Origin: Tsukamurella sp. TY48 | GTDB lineage: Bacteria; Actinomycetota; Actinomycetes; Mycobacteriales; Mycobacteriaceae | Direction of reading: 5' to 3' | Length of the DNA: 64,000 nucleotides | NCBI RefSeq assembly: GCF_019656655.1 | Contig: NZ_BPMV01000001.1 | Location: forward strand, 2,914,001-2,978,000 | Shown here: piece by piece, positions 59,112 to 64,000 of the stretch | Position numbering within the stretch: the first letter of the stretch is position 1 | Layout of the letters: each line of letters starts with the position of its first letter | Notes under the pieces: generated by a model | What the model was told of the DNA's origin: nothing | What the model saw: only the letters and a program-made list of their open reading frames with translations | Database searches by the model: none | Program-made: the position numbers and the translations under genes

Positions 59112-60998
59112 GTGAAGCATCTGACTCCGCGGCGCCTCGCCGTGTCCGCGCTCCTCGGCATGACGGCGCTGCTGTACTGCTGGAACCTCGCGATCAACGG
59201 CTACGGCAACGACTTCTACGCCGCGGCCGCCCAGGCCGGCGGCCTGAACTGGAAGGCCTGGCTGTTCGGATCGCTCGATCCGGGCAACGTGATCACCGTC
59301 GACAAACCGCCCGCCGCGCTGTGGGTCACCGGGCTGTCGGTGCGGATCTTCGGGCTCTCGTCGTGGTCGGTGCTGGTACCGCAGGCGGTGATGGGGGTGG
59401 CCACCGTGGGCCTGGTGTACCTGACCACGCGGCGGCTCCTGGCCGCCCTGCCCGAGCGGACGGCCACCGGCGGCGCGCTGCTCGCGGGCGCGGTGTGCGC
59501 GCTGACGCCGGCCGCGGTGCTGATCTTCCGGTTCAACAATCCCGACGCGCTGCTCGTGCTGCTGATGACCGCGGCGGCGTACTGCACGGTGCGGGCGTGC
59601 CAGGCGGCGTCGTGGCGCTGGCTCGTCGCGTGCGGCGCGCTGCTCGGCTTCGCCTTCCTGACCAAGATGCTGCAGGGCCTGCTGGTGCTGCCGGGCTTCG
59701 GCCTCGCGTACCTGCTGTTCGCGCAGACCACCTGGCTGCGGCGGGCTCGGGATCTGGCGCTGGGCGTCGTGGCCGTCGTGATCTCGGCCGGTTGGTACGT
59801 GCTGCTCACGGTGCTGTGGCCGGCGTCCTCGCGGCCGTACATCGGCGGTTCGAAGGACGGCACGTTCATGGATCTGGTGCTCGGCTACAACGGGCTGGCG
59901 CGCATCGTCGGGAACTCCGGCGGCGGCGCGGCCGGTCCCGGCGGCGGCGGCGGCGGACCGGGCGGCGGTGCGACGGGGACCTCCTTCGGCGGCACTCCGA
60001 GCCTGGCGCGGCTGTTCAGCAACGAGTTCGGCAACGAGATCTCCTGGCTGCTGCCCGCGGCGCTGCTGGTGCTCGTGGTGGGGCTGGTCCTGGTGGCGCG
60101 CCGCCGCCTGGATCGCGATGTGGCCCTGGGGCTCACCGTGTTCGGTACCTGGTTGGTGGTGACGGGCGTGGTCTTCTCGTACATGAGCGGCACGGTGCAT
60201 CCGTACTACACGGTTGCGCTGGCCCCGGCGATCGCGGTGCTCGTGGGCTGCGGCGCGGCCGTCGCGTGGAGCAGGCGGTTGACGGTGCCGGGCACCCTCG
60301 CGCTCGTGGTGCTCGTGGTTGCCGCGGGTGGCTGGGGCATCGTCCGGGCCTGGCGGGCGGGCTACGCCTGGCCGGTGCTCGGAATCGTGCTCGGGGCGTT
60401 GACGGTGCTCGCGGTGGCGGCACTCATCGTGACCCGCGCGGGCGGGCGGCGTTCCGTGGCCGCCGTACTCATGCTGGCGCTGCTCGCCGGTGGCCTCGCG
60501 ACCGCGGCGTTCAGCGTCTCGACCGCGGGCACGGCGCACAGCGGCGGCGTTCCCACCGCGGTGCAGACGGCCAAGTCGGGCGGCGCCTTCCCGGGCGGAG
60601 GCATGCGCCCCGACGGTGCCCGCGCCGACCTCTCGGGCGAACGGCAGGGCGAGGCCGACGGGCGCCCGAGAGATGCTGGCGCCGACGCGCAGGTGGTCGC
60701 GCTGCTCAAGGGCACCGACACCGACTGGGCGGCGGCGGTGAACGGCGCGCAGAGCCAGGGTGCGCTGCAACTGAATTCGGGCCGCCCCGTGATCGCGGTC
60801 GGCGGCTTCAGCGGCTCCGATCCCGCACCCACTCTCGCGCAGTTCCAGCAGTGGGTGCGCGACGGTCGGATCTCCTACTACATCGCCTCCGGCGGATTCG
60901 GTCCCGGCCGTGGCAGTTCCGAGATCGAGAACTGGGTGAAGCAGAACTACACCGCGACCACGGTCGGTGCGGCGACCGTCTACAAGCTCACCCCGTAG
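59112..60998 (+). CDS. ArnT-like glycosyltransferase family 39 membrane protein
   Basis: The product is 628 residues from GTG at 59112. About a dozen membrane segments with the GT39-type start YCWNLAINGYGNDFYAAAAQ, VDKPPAALWVTGLSVRIFGL and RFNNPDALLVLLMTAAAYCT. A Gly-rich loop (about 275-300) and a soluble C-terminal domain (about 500-628, ISYYIASGGFGPG) follow, a pattern known in actinobacterial GT39 proteins. It probably transfers a lipid-linked sugar to an extracytoplasmic acceptor; substrate unknown. The next gene starts 19 bases after its stop. Confidence 0.88.
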   Translation: MKHLTPRRLAVSALLGMTALLYCWNLAINGYGNDFYAAAAQAGGLNWKAWLFGSLDPGNVITVDKPPAALWVTGLSVRIFGLSSWSVLVPQAVMGVATVGLVYLTTRRLLAALPERTATGGALLAGAVCALTPAAVLIFRFNNPDALLVLLMTAAAYCTVRACQAASWRWLVACGALLGFAFLTKMLQGLLVLPGFGLAYLLFAQTTWLRRARDLALGVVAVVISAGWYVLLTVLWPASSRPYIGGSKDGTFMDLVLGYNGLARIVGNSGGGAAGPGGGGGGPGGGATGTSFGGTPSLARLFSNEFGNEISWLLPAALLVLVVGLVLVARRRLDRDVALGLTVFGTWLVVTGVVFSYMSGTVHPYYTVALAPAIAVLVGCGAAVAWSRRLTVPGTLALVVLVVAAGGWGIVRAWRAGYAWPVLGIVLGALTVLAVAALIVTRAGGRRSVAAVLMLALLAGGLATAAFSVSTAGTAHSGGVPTAVQTAKSGGAFPGGGMRPDGARADLSGERQGEADGRPRDAGADAQVVALLKGTDTDWAAAVNGAQSQGALQLNSGRPVIAVGGFSGSDPAPTLAQFQQWVRDGRISYYIASGGFGPGRGSSEIENWVKQNYTATTVGAATVYKLTP

Positions 60999-61016
60999 CC
61001 GCCTACGCTGGAGGAC

Positions 61017-63017
<2,001 letters not shown>

Positions 63018-63043
63018 GGTGTGCTATCTTCCTTGATGTGGGT

Positions 63044-63118
63044 ATGAACGCGCACATGTATTGGCGCTTTACCGAGGCTCCGGGTGGAGCCGGCGGTGAA
63101 GCGCGCATGCGCGGATAA
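63044..63118 (+). CDS. Aromatic leader peptide (24 aa) for DAHP synthase attenuation
   Basis: ATG at 63044 encodes MNAHMYWRFTEAPGG, then GEARMRG. Codons 6-9 read Tyr-Trp-Arg-Phe, which puts all three aromatic residues together. It precedes a hairpin terminator and the DAHP synthase gene. A ribosome stalling on scarce Tyr, Trp or Phe could alter folding downstream. TATCTT (63025-63030) is a possible -10. Confidence 0.8.
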   Translation: MNAHMYWRFTEAPGGAGGEARMRG

Positions 63119-63171
63119 CTTCAGCCGCACACACACCCGGAGCCGAGGCAGCGAGCGATCGCTGCCTTTTT
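63076..63171 (+). promoter_or_regulatory. Attenuator with alternative pairing and Rho-independent terminator
   Basis: GGCAGCGA (63147-63154), loop GCGA, TCGCTGCC (63159-63166), then five T (63167-63171) make a textbook terminator. GGCTCCGGGTG (63076-63086) can pair perfectly with CACCCGGAGCC (63134-63144), just before the terminator. The same 5' segment also forms a local GGCTCC/GGAGCC hairpin. The competing helices fit transcription attenuation. Confidence 0.78.
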
Positions 63172-63223
63172 CGTAGGCACCGGGGGAATTCGTCTGGTGC
63201 CGCAGTACACCAGGAAGGTTGAC

Positions 63224-64000
63224 ATGACCATCGAGCTCGAGAGTCCGGCGTCCACATCGAATCGCCGGGTCACCGCGTTCCACGCGATTCCCTCGCCCGC
63301 AGCGTTGCAGGGCGAACTGCCGCTGGCCCCGCGCCTCGCCGCGCAGGTGGAGGCCGACCGTGCCGCGATCGCCGACGTGATCGCCGGCCGCGACCGCCGC
63401 CTGCTGGTGGTGGTGGGGCCGTGCTCCGTTCACGATCCCGAGGCCGCCCTCGACTACGCGCGCCGGCTCAAGCCGATCGCCGACGAACTCGCCGGCGAAC
63501 TGCTGATCGTGATGCGCGTGTACTTCGAGAAGCCGCGCACCACCGTGGGCTGGAAGGGCCTGATCAACGACCCCGGGATGGACGAGTCCTACGACGTTCC
63601 GCGCGGCCTGCGCACCGCCCGGCAGCTGCTCCTGGACATCCTGGAGATCGGCCTGCCGGTGGGCTGTGAGTTCCTCGAACCCACCAGCCCGCAGTACATC
63701 GCCGACACCGTGGCTTGGGGTGCGATCGGTGCCCGCACCACCGAATCGCAGGTGCACCGCCAGCTGGCCTCGGGCCTGTCGATGCCGATCGGTTTCAAGA
63801 ACGCCACCGACGGCAACGTCCAGGTCGCGATCGACGGCGTGGGTGCCGCCGCGGCCCGCCACGTCTTCTTCGGCACCGACGACGACGGCACCGCCGCCAT
63901 CGTGGAGACCGCGGGGAACGACAACTGCCACATCATCCTTCGTGGCGGGCGCATGGGCCCCAACTTCGACACCGATTCGGTGAGCACGGCCGTCGCGGCG
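63224..64000 (+). CDS. aroG: 3-deoxy-7-phosphoheptulonate (DAHP) synthase, class I, N-terminal part
   Basis: The first 259 codons are in the window; the gene runs off the right edge. It has the AroF/G/H type I features LLVVVGPCSVHDPEAALDYA, MRVYFEKPRTTVGWKGLIND, GCEFLEPTSPQYIADTVAWG and FKNATDGNVQVAIDG, with the metal Cys in VGPCSVHD. It catalyses the first step of aromatic amino acid synthesis from PEP and erythrose 4-phosphate. It is controlled by the upstream leader peptide and terminator. Start ATG at 63224 follows AGGAAGG. Confidence 0.95.
   Translation, partial: MTIELESPASTSNRRVTAFHAIPSPAALQGELPLAPRLAAQVEADRAAIADVIAGRDRRLLVVVGPCSVHDPEAALDYARRLKPIADELAGELLIVMRVYFEKPRTTVGWKGLINDPGMDESYDVPRGLRTARQLLLDILEIGLPVGCEFLEPTSPQYIADTVAWGAIGARTTESQVHRQLASGLSMPIGFKNATDGNVQVAIDGVGAAAARHVFFGTDDDGTAAIVETAGNDNCHIILRGGRMGPNFDTDSVSTAVAA

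Noticed and set aside
59910-59995. GGC-rich run as a structural or regulatory repeat
   Set aside because: It is in frame and encodes the normal Gly-rich loop of this glycosyltransferase family.
63102-63113. CGCGCATGCGCG palindrome as an operator
   Set aside because: It lies within the leader-peptide codons and attenuator, where RNA pairing explains it better.

Overview
The window is high-GC (about 70 percent by eye) actinobacterial chromosome from a mycolic-acid-type relative of Mycobacterium. A mycothiol S-conjugate amidase (mca), an F420-type oxidoreductase, a 13E12/DUF222 endonuclease, and gene strings matching M. tuberculosis Rv1015c-Rv1026, Rv1077-Rv1083 and the nuo region Rv3143-Rv3158 all point to Mycobacteriales. 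Tsukamurella or a close neighbour is my best guess, from memory only. There is no rRNA, CRISPR array, insertion sequence or prophage. Most genes are housekeeping.

Layout. 0-3.2 kb: 5' end of pth, rplY, and three small-metabolism genes. 3.2-7.8 kb: a minus-strand operon for a DyP peroxidase with an encapsulin-targeting tail, its encapsulin shell, a Clp-type AAA+ protein and a 34-residue charged microprotein. 7.9-14.4 kb: FUSC transporter, LysR regulator with NAD formate dehydrogenase, arsC, prs, glmU and tRNA-Gln. 14.4-25.6 kb: a low-GC orphan, lpqU-like transglycosylase, mazG, mfd, secreted lipase, DUF222/HNH gene, azlCD with its regulator, and a TetR gene. 26.0-40.95 kb: a complete 14-gene nuoA-N operon (minus strand), preceded by a CRP-like palindrome, an atypical receiver protein and a 2-oxoglutarate/Fe(II) oxygenase. 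42.6-46.3 kb: eno, ftsB-like, DUF501, ppx and an orphan. 46.3-48.8 kb: guanidine-III riboswitch with its SMR exporter, tRNA-Leu, a split ClpC2-like pair (HTH plus Clp-N proteins) and a Bax-inhibitor-1 membrane protein. 48.9-57.8 kb: PASTA kinase, SGNH hydrolase, cbs and metB (transsulfuration), a polysaccharide-deacetylase-like protein lacking its metal ligands, greA, and a queuosine-precursor transporter. 57.9-64.0 kb: mca, a glycosyltransferase, a thioredoxin-domain protein and DAHP synthase behind an aromatic leader-peptide attenuator.

How they work together. nuoA-N encodes complex I. prs, glmU, eno and aroG feed nucleotide, wall-precursor, glycolytic and aromatic pools. cbs and metB interconvert homocysteine and cysteine, which supplies mycothiol, whose conjugates Mca cleaves. 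The most interesting parts are the encapsulin-DyP-Clp-microprotein operon, the operator-flanked split ClpC2-like pair, the riboswitch and the attenuator. Relative to M. tuberculosis, inverting roughly 15-42.5 kb would restore the order TetR-mfd-mazG-lpqU-eno, which suggests a past inversion or a rearrangement that brought in the nuo operon.
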